Source of the DNA: M3007 sp037445225
Lineage (GTDB): Bacteria; Bacteroidota; Bacteroidia; Chitinophagales; Saprospiraceae
Length of the DNA stretch: 64,000 nt
Reading direction: 5' to 3'
Assembly (NCBI GenBank): GCA_037445225.1
Contig: JBBIKW010000002.1
Location: 1-64,000, forward strand
Part shown: in pieces, positions 25,110 through 33,743 of the stretch
Position numbering within the stretch: the stretch's first letter is position 1
Layout of the letters: the number at the start of each line of letters is the position of its first letter
The notes under the pieces: generated by a model
The model's database searches: none
Told to the model about the DNA's origin: nothing
The model's input: only the letters and a program-made list of their open reading frames with translations
Position numbers and translations under genes: made by a program

Positions 25110-26012
25110 ATGCTCAAGATCGCATATTCGCCTCTGTATGTCTACCCCTTGCCGGAAGGGCACCGCTTTCCTATGGCCAAATACGAGCTGGTGGCCGAGC
25201 AGTTGCTCTACGAGGGAACGGTGAGCGAAAGCAACTTTTTTCATCCCGGCCTCCTCGAGGAAGAAACGGCTCTATTGGTACATACTCAGGCGTATTGGGA
25301 AAAGCTCACTGCGTTGTCGCTTACAGAGCGCGAAGTGCGCGCCATAGGATTTCCCATCAGCGAGCGCTTTGTCGTGCGCGGGCGCCATATCGCTCAGGGA
25401 ACCATCCAATGTGCCCTGTACGCGCGGGAGCACGGCGTTGCCATGAACATCGCCGGCGGGACGCACCACGCCTACGCAGACCACGGAGCGGGGTACTGCT
25501 GCTTCAACGACCAAGCTATCGCCGCCGCTTATTTGCTGCATCATGGGCTGGCGCGGCAGATCTTAATCGTTGACCTGGACGTACATCAGGGCAACGGCAC
25601 TGCCCATATCTTTCGGGAGGAGCCGCGCGTGTTCACCTTTTCGGTGCACGGTGCGCGCAACTATCCGCTGCGCAAAGAGCGCTCCGACCTCGACATTGCC
25701 CTGCCCGATGGCGTGGAAGACAAGCCCTACTTGGCGCTGTTGAGCGAGGTTTTGCCGCGCCTTTTTGACGAAGTACAGCCCGATTTCGTCTTTTATCAGA
25801 GCGGCGTGGACATCTTGGAAACGGATCGCTTAGGTCGGCTTCGCATTAGTCGAAACGGATGCCGTCAACGCGACCGCCTCGTCTTTGAATGGTGCCGCAG
25901 ACGCCGCGTACCCGTCGCCGTCAGTATGGGAGGCGGTTATTCGCTGCGCCTGAGCGACATCGTAGAAGCCCACGCCAACACCTTTCGAGCGGCTCAGGAA
26001 GTGTTCTTCTGA
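25110..26012 (+). CDS. Histone deacetylase-family deacylase (AcuC/HDAC-like)
   Basis: 300 residues from the ATG at 25110 (MLKIAYSPLYVYPLP). The frame is open 16 codons further. Zinc-hydrolase landmarks are present: PISERFVVRGRHIAQGTIQ, GGTHHAYADHGAGYCCFNDQ (the His-His pair and glycine-rich loop), DLDVHQGNGTAHIF (zinc Asp and His), QSGVDILETDRLGRL (second zinc Asp), and VSMGGGYS near the end. Bacterial members remove acyl groups from acetyl-CoA synthetase-like proteins, polyamines or other amines. No acs gene lies nearby, so the substrate is open. It converges on the aminopeptidase gene, eight bases apart. Confidence 0.92.
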   Translation: MLKIAYSPLYVYPLPEGHRFPMAKYELVAEQLLYEGTVSESNFFHPGLLEEETALLVHTQAYWEKLTALSLTEREVRAIGFPISERFVVRGRHIAQGTIQCALYAREHGVAMNIAGGTHHAYADHGAGYCCFNDQAIAAAYLLHHGLARQILIVDLDVHQGNGTAHIFREEPRVFTFSVHGARNYPLRKERSDLDIALPDGVEDKPYLALLSEVLPRLFDEVQPDFVFYQSGVDILETDRLGRLRISRNGCRQRDRLVFEWCRRRRVPVAVSMGGGYSLRLSDIVEAHANTFRAAQEVFF

Positions 26013-26020
26013 CCGCTTCG

Positions 26021-27778
26021 CTACGCCGTCACTTGCTTTAGCCAGGAGCGTTCCTCCGCCGTCAGGTATCGGCCTAGGCGGCGAAGTACGCGTTTATTGT
26101 ATTGGCGCAGCCAAGCGCGCTCTTCGACAGTAAGTAGGCGTTTGTCCACTAAGTCGGTGAAAATGGGAGCTAACGTCAGGGTTTCGAAAGCTAAGAAAGC
26201 GCCAAATTCACTATGCTCTGCCTCCACGCAACACACCAAGTTTTCAATGCGGATGCCGTATTTGCCGGGTCGATAAATACCCGGTTCGACAGAAGTGATC
26301 ATGCCGGGGCGGAAAGCAACATCTACAGGTGCTGGACTAATGCTTTGTGGTCCTTCGTGGACACAAAGGCAGTAGCCAATACCATGACCAGTGCCGTGTC
26401 CATAGTTGATGCTCCGTTTCCATTGAGGCAAGCGCGCTAAGATATCGATCTGATAGCCCCGCGTTCCACTGGGAAAACGGAGGGTGGAAACGGCGATGAG
26501 GCCTTTCAGTACTAAGGTGTAATCTCGGCGCACTCCTTCGGGGCAAGGCCCTAAGGCAATGACACGCGTAGCGTCGGTCGTGCCGCTCAGATATTGGCCT
26601 CCGGAGTCGAGCAGATAGATGCCCTCAGGGCAGAGCTCAGCATCGCTCTCTGCGGTAGCGCTGTAGTGCGGTAGCGCCGCATTGGGCCCGTAAGCGGATA
26701 TGGTGCCGAAGCTTTCGCCTAAACAGTGTTGCTGTTGGCGCCGAAGAGCATGTAGCTTTTCTTGCGCGCTTCGCTCTGTGATGCGTTCGCGCCCGATGTT
26801 TTGGGACAGCCAATAGAAGAATTTTGTCAGCGCCACCCCATCGCGGATCATCGTCTTCCGAAAGTGCTCTAATTCCGCTGCCGTCTTAATGGCCTTGTAG
26901 TGGGTGGTGAGATTCGTGTCTTGCTGCACCGTGGCGGAGAGGGGCAGGGCCTCGCGCGTAGAGTGGCTGATGCGGCGAGGGTCTAGGAGGACAGTGCTGT
27001 CTGCGTCTAATTGGGCTAAATAGCTGTGCCAAGAGGCGTATGGCATCAGACGTACCCCATCTTTTTTCAGTCGGCGTTGCAGTGTGGGGGGTACCCTTTG
27101 GAGGTCGGTGAAAAGCACCGCTTCTTCCAGCCCGACGAGGGCGTAAGCGATGAAGACGGGATTATAGGGCACGTCGCTGCCGCGCAGATTGAACAACCAG
27201 GCGATATCGTCTAAGCTAGCCAGCACGATGTGGGTGAGGCCTCGCTCGCTCAGGTCTTTGCGCAGGCAAGCGAGCTTCTCTGTGCGCGGTGCGGCAGCAA
27301 AGCGAAGCGGATGCTCCCATATCGCATGGGCCGGCAACGGCGGGCGATTGGGCCACAGATCGGCAGTAGGGTCTGCGGCAGGATCTAATTGGATACCGCG
27401 CGGCTGTGTCCACTGAGCCAAAGACTGGTACCACGCTTCCGACAGTAGGTTGCCGTCAACGCCTACTACAGCTCCTTCGGGTAAGTTTTGGGCCAACCAC
27501 TGAGCGAATTCCGGAGTATGGGGGACGTGCATGCGCATCAGTTGAATACCACTGCCAGCAAGCTGCCGCTCCGCTTGTACAAAATAGCGGCTGTCGGTCC
27601 ATAGACCGGCAAAATCCGCTGTGACCACCAACGTACCGGCTGAGCCGGTAAAATTCGATATCCAACGCAGCAGGCGCCAGTGGTCGGGCACATACTCACT
27701 TTGATGCGGGTCGGTAGCCGGAACGACATACGCATCTAAACCCTTCTGGGCCATCCATTGGCGCAGAGCAGCTATCAT
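26021..27778 (-). CDS. Aminopeptidase P family metallopeptidase (M24B)
   Basis: 585 residues: the long, three-domain form related to Xaa-Pro aminopeptidase 1. Two creatinase-like N-terminal domains (about 1-300) contain YVVPATDPHQSEYVPDHWRLL, then FTGSAGTLVVT and GLWTDSRYFVQAE. The catalytic pita-bread domain (about 310-540) holds the metal ligands: YLLDSGGQYLSGTTDATRV (two Asp), GHGTGHGIGY (His), ITSVEPGIYRPG (Glu) and GIRIENLV (Glu). It removes N-terminal residues preceding proline. It has no signal peptide. It lies 15 bases below the LytTR regulator, so it may be co-transcribed with it. Confidence 0.94.
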   Translation of the reverse strand: MIAALRQWMAQKGLDAYVVPATDPHQSEYVPDHWRLLRWISNFTGSAGTLVVTADFAGLWTDSRYFVQAERQLAGSGIQLMRMHVPHTPEFAQWLAQNLPEGAVVGVDGNLLSEAWYQSLAQWTQPRGIQLDPAADPTADLWPNRPPLPAHAIWEHPLRFAAAPRTEKLACLRKDLSERGLTHIVLASLDDIAWLFNLRGSDVPYNPVFIAYALVGLEEAVLFTDLQRVPPTLQRRLKKDGVRLMPYASWHSYLAQLDADSTVLLDPRRISHSTREALPLSATVQQDTNLTTHYKAIKTAAELEHFRKTMIRDGVALTKFFYWLSQNIGRERITERSAQEKLHALRRQQQHCLGESFGTISAYGPNAALPHYSATAESDAELCPEGIYLLDSGGQYLSGTTDATRVIALGPCPEGVRRDYTLVLKGLIAVSTLRFPSGTRGYQIDILARLPQWKRSINYGHGTGHGIGYCLCVHEGPQSISPAPVDVAFRPGMITSVEPGIYRPGKYGIRIENLVCCVEAEHSEFGAFLAFETLTLAPIFTDLVDKRLLTVEERAWLRQYNKRVLRRLGRYLTAEERSWLKQVTA

Positions 27779-27792
27779 GGACGCAGACCGGT

Positions 27793-28566
27793 TCAGATTT
27801 CTCCGTAGATGCGGCGCACGGCTTCGAGCAAAGGTGCCTTCTTGCGGCGCGATACTTCGATTGTCTCCCCGTTTTCCAGCTTCAGGAAGCCCCCCTCACC
27901 TTTAATGTACGTCTTCATGAAATTCATGTTGACGATGTGTTTTTTGTGGACGCGTACGAAGTTGAGCCGCTGCAGCACTTCCTCGTATGCCTTAATCGTT
28001 TTGCTGGCCGTGATGCGCTGTCCTGTTTTCAAGATGAAGTGGGTGTAGTTATCTTCCGCCTCTAAGCGCACGATTTCGTTAAGACGTACAAAGTGCACGC
28101 CGTCAAGGCCAGAAATGCCGATTTTTTCCAAAGCGTTGGGAGCATTGGCGGCGTAGTTTTGTTGGAGCAGCTCTACGCGCGCTTTTGTCTGACTGCTGTT
28201 CCGGTTGATGCGCGATCGGCTGACGGCTCGGCGCAGGTCCTCTGCCTCAATGGGTTTGAGCACGTAGTCGATGGCGGCGAAGTCGAAGGCCGTCAAAGCG
28301 TATTGGTCGTAAGCGGTAACGAAGACGATATCAAAGGGGATATCGGACATGCGCTCCAATCCCCTAAAGACCAGTCCGTCCGGGAGGTTGATGTCTAAGA
28401 AAGCGACGTCGTACTGCTTAGCGCGTTCCCCTTCTGTTAAGGAAAGCAGGTCAGCGTTCGAGCCGCCGGTAGCTACGATCTCTACCTCTGGACAGTGCTT
28501 GTGCAACAGGTTGGTGAGGTTGGCCAGCCCTTCCGGTTCGTCCTCAATAAGTAGTGCTCTTGTCAT
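27793..28566 (-). CDS. LytTR-type response regulator
   Basis: 257 residues. The receiver domain (about 1-120) keeps the acidic pair IEDEPEG, the phospho-acceptor Asp in DVAFLDINLPDG, and the K in DYVLKPIEAEDL. The C-terminal LytTR DNA-binding domain (about 155-250) has VHFVRLNEIVRLEAEDNYTH, then RVHKKHIVNMNFM. It should bind direct repeats in the DNA after phosphorylation. No LytS-type histidine kinase is adjacent, so it is an orphan in this window. In minus-strand order the aminopeptidase follows 15 bases behind it. Confidence 0.93.
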   Translation of the reverse strand: MTRALLIEDEPEGLANLTNLLHKHCPEVEIVATGGSNADLLSLTEGERAKQYDVAFLDINLPDGLVFRGLERMSDIPFDIVFVTAYDQYALTAFDFAAIDYVLKPIEAEDLRRAVSRSRINRNSSQTKARVELLQQNYAANAPNALEKIGISGLDGVHFVRLNEIVRLEAEDNYTHFILKTGQRITASKTIKAYEEVLQRLNFVRVHKKHIVNMNFMKTYIKGEGGFLKLENGETIEVSRRKKAPLLEAVRRIYGEI

Positions 28567-28745
28567 AGTGGGAGGAAGATTTACAGTTAGCTTGACTAAA
28601 AAAACGAGCGACGCTCTATGGCATCGGCCCTGCCCGACGGATTTTTCTCAGGCAAAAGGAGGCATCCCTTTCAGTGCAAAGGTCGAAAAAGCTTTTTTTT
28701 CCTTATATAAAATATGCTTTCATTTGAGAAGAGCGCAGCGAAGGA

Positions 28746-30218
28746 CTACAGCTCTTTCACTTTAATGCGAACCCCTGGAAAAAGCCCATTGCAATTGTTC
28801 AGGCGACAAAGGGTCTCTACCGGTGTGCCGTATTGCCGCGCAACATCTTCCAAGCACTCGTTGCGCTGAAGGGTATGGTAGAGATAGCGTTTGTATCGAT
28901 CGGCTTCCTCGCGCCGAACAACAGGCGTTGGGCTGCTCGCACTCGAAGAGACCTCTTTAGAAGTGCCTTCTTCGGTTGGAGTCGCCTCTATGCGCAGGGG
29001 CGTGTGCTTGAAAACATACACCGGCCGCCAGACAGCTACTTTCTGACCAGCAGGTACAATATCGTCGGTAAGGCGGTTCCACGCTTTTAAGTGTTCTGGA
29101 TGGCAGCCCAACATAGCCGCTATGCGATCTACTCGATCTTCCTGGTTGATGGTTACCGTCAGCTGCCAGTATCTGCCGTCGCCGAGGTTGGTATTGGCAT
29201 TTGCCTTAAGCGACTCTAAAAGGTACTTTCGAGTGCCCAAAGAGTTTAGATAGCGCAAGAAGGCCGGCATGACGCGAGAGGGCAATAACACGTAGTGTCC
29301 TTTCACTTCATCCTCCGGCAGATAGGCGCGCTTGAAGCCGGCGTTCAACTCGACGATGGTGGCATGCGAAACGCCTGTAGCATCGGCTATGTCCTGGAAG
29401 GTGATGCCCTCGTATACGCGCAGGTAGGAAGTGATTTGTTCGTCGGGGTCGGGCTCGATAGGCTCTAAGCCGTGCACATAAAAGAAATTGCACAGGTAGG
29501 TAGCGGCGATGAAGGCCGGCACGTAGTTGCGGGTTTCGCGCGGCAAATAGCGCTGTATAACCCAAAAATTGCGGCTGTGGGCGCGTTTGATGGCAGCGTT
29601 GACGCGGCCGGGGCCACTGTTGTAGGCCGCCAAAGCTAAAGCCCAGTCGTTGTATTGCTGATAGAGTGCTTTCAAATAACGCACAGCCGCCTCGGTGCTT
29701 TCCACCGCATTGCTGCGCTCGTCGATAACGCTATTTTGGCGCAGACCATATGTGCGCCCTGTCGTTGGCATGAACTGCCACAGCCCCACCGCTCCTGCCC
29801 GCGACACCGCTCGGGGATTCAGCGCCGACTCCACCACAGCCAAGTACTTTAAATCTGGGGGGAGGCCTTGTTCCCTAAGCTTTTCCTCGAAGAGCGGAAA
29901 ATAGGTAAGCCGTCGGCCCAAGATATGGCGCGCCTTCTCCGGGCGCAGGTGTAGATAAGTGCGCACATAGGCCTGAACGGCGCGCGTCACTTTTAGATCT
30001 ATGCATCCGCGCAGCTTGCCCAGTCGTTGGTGCAATTCTGCCTCCGTAGGCAATGGGTAAAGCGGTTCCCCGCCTTTAGGTGTGAGGGCCATTAGCGTAG
30101 AGTCCTCCACGTCGAGGAACTCCGCTTCGTCCTGTTGTTGCGCATAAAGCGCGCCCGCGAATACGATGCCGAAAAGAAATCCAACAAATCGGACAGGAGT
30201 ACTTTGTCGTAAAGCCAT
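28746..30218 (-). CDS. MltD-like lytic transglycosylase with LysM domains
   Basis: 490 residues. It has a signal peptide (GFLFGIVFAGALYAQ). The goose-lysozyme-like SLT domain (about 95-240) has FEEKLREQGLPPDLKYLAVV followed by the catalytic Glu in ESALNPRAVSRAGAVGLWQF, then AYNSGPGRVNAAI. LysM or LysM-like units follow at about 265-320 (YEGITFQDIADATGVSHATI), about 350-400, and 440-490 (ECLEDVARQYGTPVETLCRL). It cleaves peptidoglycan glycan strands. Its substrate-binding LysM units target the cell wall. It starts 371 bases from atpD on the opposite strand. Confidence 0.92.
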   Translation of the reverse strand: MALRQSTPVRFVGFLFGIVFAGALYAQQQDEAEFLDVEDSTLMALTPKGGEPLYPLPTEAELHQRLGKLRGCIDLKVTRAVQAYVRTYLHLRPEKARHILGRRLTYFPLFEEKLREQGLPPDLKYLAVVESALNPRAVSRAGAVGLWQFMPTTGRTYGLRQNSVIDERSNAVESTEAAVRYLKALYQQYNDWALALAAYNSGPGRVNAAIKRAHSRNFWVIQRYLPRETRNYVPAFIAATYLCNFFYVHGLEPIEPDPDEQITSYLRVYEGITFQDIADATGVSHATIVELNAGFKRAYLPEDEVKGHYVLLPSRVMPAFLRYLNSLGTRKYLLESLKANANTNLGDGRYWQLTVTINQEDRVDRIAAMLGCHPEHLKAWNRLTDDIVPAGQKVAVWRPVYVFKHTPLRIEATPTEEGTSKEVSSSASSPTPVVRREEADRYKRYLYHTLQRNECLEDVARQYGTPVETLCRLNNCNGLFPGVRIKVKEL

Positions 30219-30589
30219 GCCACTAAATGCGATAGTCCGGTGAAGAGCAAACCTTGCGCTGAGCAGATTAAAAACTCAAGGCCACCAAACGAAAACATCC
30301 TTCGAAAAGGTATGGCCCTGAAAATTTTCACCCTGGCTGGGAACGACAATCGGCGGGAGGTGGAGCAAAAGTCGGGCATATTGGCCAGATAAGTGCTGCC
30401 TGGCCGTCAATTTTAACAATTTTTCTCCGTGCAAGTATCTCGGCAATGGTGGGCGGAAAAACAAAATTAGTTGATATCTGCTTTTTGTGCGCAAAGGATG
30501 TACCTTTGCGGCGCTTTTGAATAGGCGGCGGACTTTCGGCGGGCGCTGTCGCCTTTACTTCCGCCGAATACCAAACTTCGTTTTGTTTT
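30219..30589. other. Divergent spacer between the MltD-like gene and atpD
   Basis: This 371-base stretch holds the atpD promoter box at 30501-30508 and presumably the opposite promoter. Minus-strand frames that cross it lack protein-like composition. I see no further genes, tRNA or repeat. Confidence 0.5.
30501..30508 (+). promoter_or_regulatory. Promoter element TACCTTTG upstream of atpD
   Basis: Exact TAnnTTTG match 81 bases before the atpD ATG at 30590. The nearest TTG lies 27 bases upstream (30471-30473), slightly beyond the usual range. Confidence 0.55.
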
Positions 30590-32107
30590 ATGGCAAATGT
30601 TGGTCGCATCAAGCAGATTATCGGCGCCGTAGTGGACGTAGAGTTCAGCGGCCCCGACAGCAAGTTACCGGAAATACTCAATGCCTTAGAGCTCAAGCGT
30701 CCTGACGGCTCCACCTTGGTGCTGGAAGTACAGCGCCACTTAGGAGAGGACAGCGTGCGCACCATCGCTATGGACTCTACCGATGGTCTCATGCGCGGCA
30801 TGGAGTGTGTCGATACGGGATCTCCTATCACCATGCCGGTCGGCGAAGAGGTGCGCGGCCGCTTGTTTAACGTTGTTGGAGAGGCGATCGACGGCATTGG
30901 TCCCGTGCCTAAAGGGAAAAACGCATATGTCATTCACCGTAAGCCGCCAGCGTATGAAGAGCTGTCGACCGAGCGCGAGATCTTGTACACGGGCATCAAA
31001 GTGATCGACCTCATTGAGCCCTATGCTAAGGGCGGTAAAATTGGCCTCTTTGGCGGCGCTGGCGTGGGCAAGACGGTGCTCATCATGGAGCTCATTAACA
31101 ACATTGCCAAAGCCTATGAGGGCATGTCGGTATTCGCAGGTGTAGGTGAGCGCACGCGCGAAGGCAACGATCTGCTGCGCGAGATGATCGAGTCTAACGT
31201 GATCAAGTACGGCGAAGCCTTTAAGCACTCTATGGAAGTCGGCGGCTGGGACTTGAGCAAAGTGGACCGCGAGGAGCTGCGCAAAAGCCAGGCGACATTG
31301 GTATTTGGCCAGATGAACGAACCGCCCGGTGCCCGCGCGCGCGTAGCGCTTTCAGGGCTCACCCTGGCGGAGTATTTCCGCGACGGCGACCTGAACGATC
31401 CCGCGGGCGGGCGCGATATCCTGTTCTTTATCGACAACATCTTCCGCTTTACGCAGGCCGGCTCCGAAGTATCGGCTCTCTTAGGGCGTATGCCCTCTGC
31501 GGTGGGCTATCAACCTACCTTAGCCACCGAGATGGGCCTCATGCAGGAGCGCATCACCTCTACCAAGCGCGGCTCTATCACGTCGGTACAGGCCGTATAC
31601 GTGCCTGCTGACGACCTCACCGACCCCGCTCCAGCCACCACCTTCGCCCACTTGGATGCCACCACTGTGTTGAGCCGTAAAATTGCCTCGCTGGGTATTT
31701 ATCCGGCGGTGGATCCGCTCGACTCTACCTCTCGCATCCTCGACCCCCACGTCATCGGCGAAGAACACTACCGCTGTGCGCAGCGGGTAAAGGCCATCCT
31801 GCAGCGCTACAACGAACTGCAAGACATCATCGCTATCTTGGGCATGGAAGAACTCTCCGACGAAGATAAGCTCGTCGTCAGCCGCGCGCGTCGCGTGCAG
31901 CGCTTCCTATCGCAACCCTTCCATGTGGCAGAACAGTTCACCAACTTGCCCGGCGTATTCGTGCCCATCGACGAAACTATTCGCGGCTTCAACATGATTT
32001 TGGATGGCGAAGTCGATGAGTTCCCAGAAGCGGCCTTCAACTTAGTAGGTACTATAGATCAGGCCATCGAGAAGGGCAAAAAGCTGTTGGCAGAAGCGGC
32101 TCGCTAA
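30590..32107 (+). CDS. atpD: F-type ATP synthase subunit beta
   Basis: 505 residues. Catalytic subunit of the F1 head. The P-loop GGAGVGKT is at about residue 155, followed by the catalytic Glu in VGERTREGNDL, then Walker B DILFFIDNIFRFTQAGSEVS, and the adenine-binding region near the C-terminus. The order atpD-atpC separated from the remaining ATP synthase genes is typical of Bacteroidota. The stop TAA overlaps an ATG (TAATG at 32107) that opens an upstream start for atpC. A perfect inverted repeat separates the two genes. Confidence 0.97.
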   Translation: MANVGRIKQIIGAVVDVEFSGPDSKLPEILNALELKRPDGSTLVLEVQRHLGEDSVRTIAMDSTDGLMRGMECVDTGSPITMPVGEEVRGRLFNVVGEAIDGIGPVPKGKNAYVIHRKPPAYEELSTEREILYTGIKVIDLIEPYAKGGKIGLFGGAGVGKTVLIMELINNIAKAYEGMSVFAGVGERTREGNDLLREMIESNVIKYGEAFKHSMEVGGWDLSKVDREELRKSQATLVFGQMNEPPGARARVALSGLTLAEYFRDGDLNDPAGGRDILFFIDNIFRFTQAGSEVSALLGRMPSAVGYQPTLATEMGLMQERITSTKRGSITSVQAVYVPADDLTDPAPATTFAHLDATTVLSRKIASLGIYPAVDPLDSTSRILDPHVIGEEHYRCAQRVKAILQRYNELQDIIAILGMEELSDEDKLVVSRARRVQRFLSQPFHVAEQFTNLPGVFVPIDETIRGFNMILDGEVDEFPEAAFNLVGTIDQAIEKGKKLLAEAAR

Positions 32108-32122
32108 TGCGATACACTCGTC

Positions 32123-32159
32123 GAGGCGAGGTGCCCTGCTCGCGCTGGTTCCTCGCCTC
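32123..32159. repeat. Intercistronic hairpin between atpD and atpC
   Basis: GAGGCGAGG (32123-32131) pairs perfectly with CCTCGCCTC (32151-32159) around a 19-base loop. The following TTTTT is nine bases away. It could protect the atpD message from 3' decay or set the atpD:atpC ratio, because F1 contains three beta per epsilon. Confidence 0.6.
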
Positions 32160-32190
32160 GCCACTCTCTTTTTCTCTCATACGGCGTACC

Positions 32191-32448
32191 ATGCACATCG
32201 TCATCCTTTCTCCCGAGCAAGAAATCTTCTCTGGCGCCGTCAAAGCAGTGCGCGTGCCGGGTAGTGCCGGCTCCTTCGAAATGCTCGAAAACCACGCGCC
32301 CATCGTTTCCTCGCTCGAGGCCGGCGAGGTCCGACTGACTTTGCCCAACGGCGAAAAGAAAGTCTTTCACATCCAGGGCGGCTTTGTAGAAATGCTCAAC
32401 AACGAGGTCTCTTTGCTCGTTTCCGGCATACAAGAAGAGCAACCCTGA
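32191..32448 (+). CDS. atpC: F-type ATP synthase subunit epsilon, short form
   Basis: 85 residues from the ATG at 32191 (MHIVILSPEQEIF). An in-frame ATG at 32107, overlapping the atpD stop, would add 28 residues without family similarity and would place the hairpin in the coding part. The remaining protein is the N-terminal beta-sandwich (VRVPGSAGSFEMLENHAPIV, then IQGGFVEMLNNEVSLLV). The C-terminal helical hairpin that inhibits ATP hydrolysis in other bacteria is absent, as in many Bacteroidota. It links the rotor to the F1 head. Confidence 0.92.
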   Translation: MHIVILSPEQEIFSGAVKAVRVPGSAGSFEMLENHAPIVSSLEAGEVRLTLPNGEKKVFHIQGGFVEMLNNEVSLLVSGIQEEQP

Positions 32449-32472
32449 TGCAGCGCTGCCCAAAGAGAGACG

Positions 32473-32480
32473 TATCTTTG
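32473..32480 (+). promoter_or_regulatory. Promoter element TATCTTTG
   Basis: TAnnTTTG match ending 26 bases before the ATG at 32507. The longer frame starting with GTG at 32480 overlaps the box, so the ATG start is favoured. Confidence 0.55.
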
Positions 32481-32506
32481 TGGCCCAAACAAAAACACAT
32501 GCTTCT

Positions 32507-33520
32507 ATGGCCCGAGCTCCCTTTGCCCTTGGCGCACTTCTCCTCTTGGCACAGTCTTGCTCCAACGATTTTGACCTGACGGCAGATTGGAAAGAGGTAC
32601 CTATTGTATACGCCATCCTATCGCCAGCCGATACGGCCCACTACGTGCGCGTGGAAAAGGCATTTCTCGACCCCAAGACCAGTGCCCTCCAGATTGCACA
32701 GATTCCGGACTCCATCTATTACCCTGAAAATGCCATCCAAGTATTTCTCGAAGAGGTAGCTACGGGAAAGCGCTTTACCCTTACGCGCGTAGACGGCAAC
32801 GCAGAGGGATATTCGCGGAAGGACGGCATCTTTGCCACCTCGCCCAACTGGCTGTATAAGACAAAAGCCCCCCTCCAGCCTGGGCAAACTTATCGGTTGC
32901 GCATCGTTCGCAGCGATGGACGCCCAGATGTGACCGCACAGACCACCATACCGCGCGATTTTATTATCCAATCGCCCAATCCCTCCCTAATACCGGTGCG
33001 CATCACTTTTTTGCGCGACCGCTCCACCAACGTCACCTGGCTGGCCGACTCCAACGGCGTATACTTTACCATCCGCTTTCGCATCCGCATTCGTGAAAAC
33101 AACCTCGACGGCACGCTGGTCAAACGCGATACGCTCTACTGGACACCGGTGCCCAGCACGCGCCGCTCAGACGCCCTCACTGGAAACGGCTTTCTTTCTA
33201 CGGAACGCATCCTTTCCGAGTCGTTCTACCGTTTCTTAGTGGAAAACCTATCCCCCACCTCTACCACTTTTCGCCGATTTGAGGGTATCGATATCACGAT
33301 CGAAGGGGGCGGGCGAGAAATCGAGCGCTATCTAGAGACAGCAGCAGCCAATGCAGGGCTCACCGGCGCCGAGCTGGTTTCGCTGTATACCAACCTTTCG
33401 GAGGGCTTCGGCATCTTCACCGCTAAGAACCGGGTGACTCTGCCCAACGTGTCCGTCACCCCCGAGACAGTTAACAGCATGAACGAGCAATCTCCTGAGC
33501 GCGACCTCAATTTCCAGTAA
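32507..33520 (+). CDS. Hypothetical lipoprotein
   Basis: 337 residues from the ATG at 32507 (MARAPFALGALLLLAQSC), with a lipobox at LAQSC. Mature protein: TADWKEVPIVYAILSPADTA, then a repeat of beta strands rich in Thr and Arg (HYVRVEKAFLDPKTSALQIA, then LQPGQTYRLRIVRSDGRPDV). The sequence alternates short strands, suggesting an immunoglobulin-like or DUF4249-like surface lipoprotein. I cannot assign a family with confidence. It has its own promoter box and stands alone below atpC. The terminator at 33671-33702 may be its end. Confidence 0.75.
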   Translation: MARAPFALGALLLLAQSCSNDFDLTADWKEVPIVYAILSPADTAHYVRVEKAFLDPKTSALQIAQIPDSIYYPENAIQVFLEEVATGKRFTLTRVDGNAEGYSRKDGIFATSPNWLYKTKAPLQPGQTYRLRIVRSDGRPDVTAQTTIPRDFIIQSPNPSLIPVRITFLRDRSTNVTWLADSNGVYFTIRFRIRIRENNLDGTLVKRDTLYWTPVPSTRRSDALTGNGFLSTERILSESFYRFLVENLSPTSTTFRRFEGIDITIEGGGREIERYLETAAANAGLTGAELVSLYTNLSEGFGIFTAKNRVTLPNVSVTPETVNSMNEQSPERDLNFQ

Positions 33521-33670
33521 TTTGCTAAATACTTTGTTAATACTCCTAAGTGCACAACAAAGCGCACATTTTCTCCGTTTATTTATTAAAACATCGCGCT
33601 ACTGATCGGATAGCCGCCGCCGCTTCGAATTTTCGACAATGTTCATGGGATTATAATTTGTTGTTTTACG

Positions 33671-33702
33671 GCCACGCCACACGAGGCGTGGCTTTTTGTT
33701 TT
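33671..33702 (+). terminator. Rho-independent terminator upstream of panB
   Basis: GCCACGCC (33671-33678) pairs perfectly with GGCGTGGC (33685-33692) and is followed by TTTTTGTTTTT. It lies 150 bases below the lipoprotein stop but only 42 bases before the panB ATG. It may therefore serve as an attenuator for panB as well as a terminator. Confidence 0.85.
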
Positions 33703-33743
33703 TATGCCTTACTTTCGCCCCTCGAGCGACCAAGATATCCATC

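Noticed and set aside
25013..25573. 186-residue open frame on the plus strand
   Set aside because: It is the shifted frame of the HDAC-like gene, Arg-rich and without motifs, while the real frame keeps all zinc ligands.
30328..30933. 201-residue minus-strand frame in the atpD upstream region
   Set aside because: It overlaps the atpD coding start and promoter, and its Thr/Ser/Pro-rich sequence is the reverse of GC-rich coding DNA.
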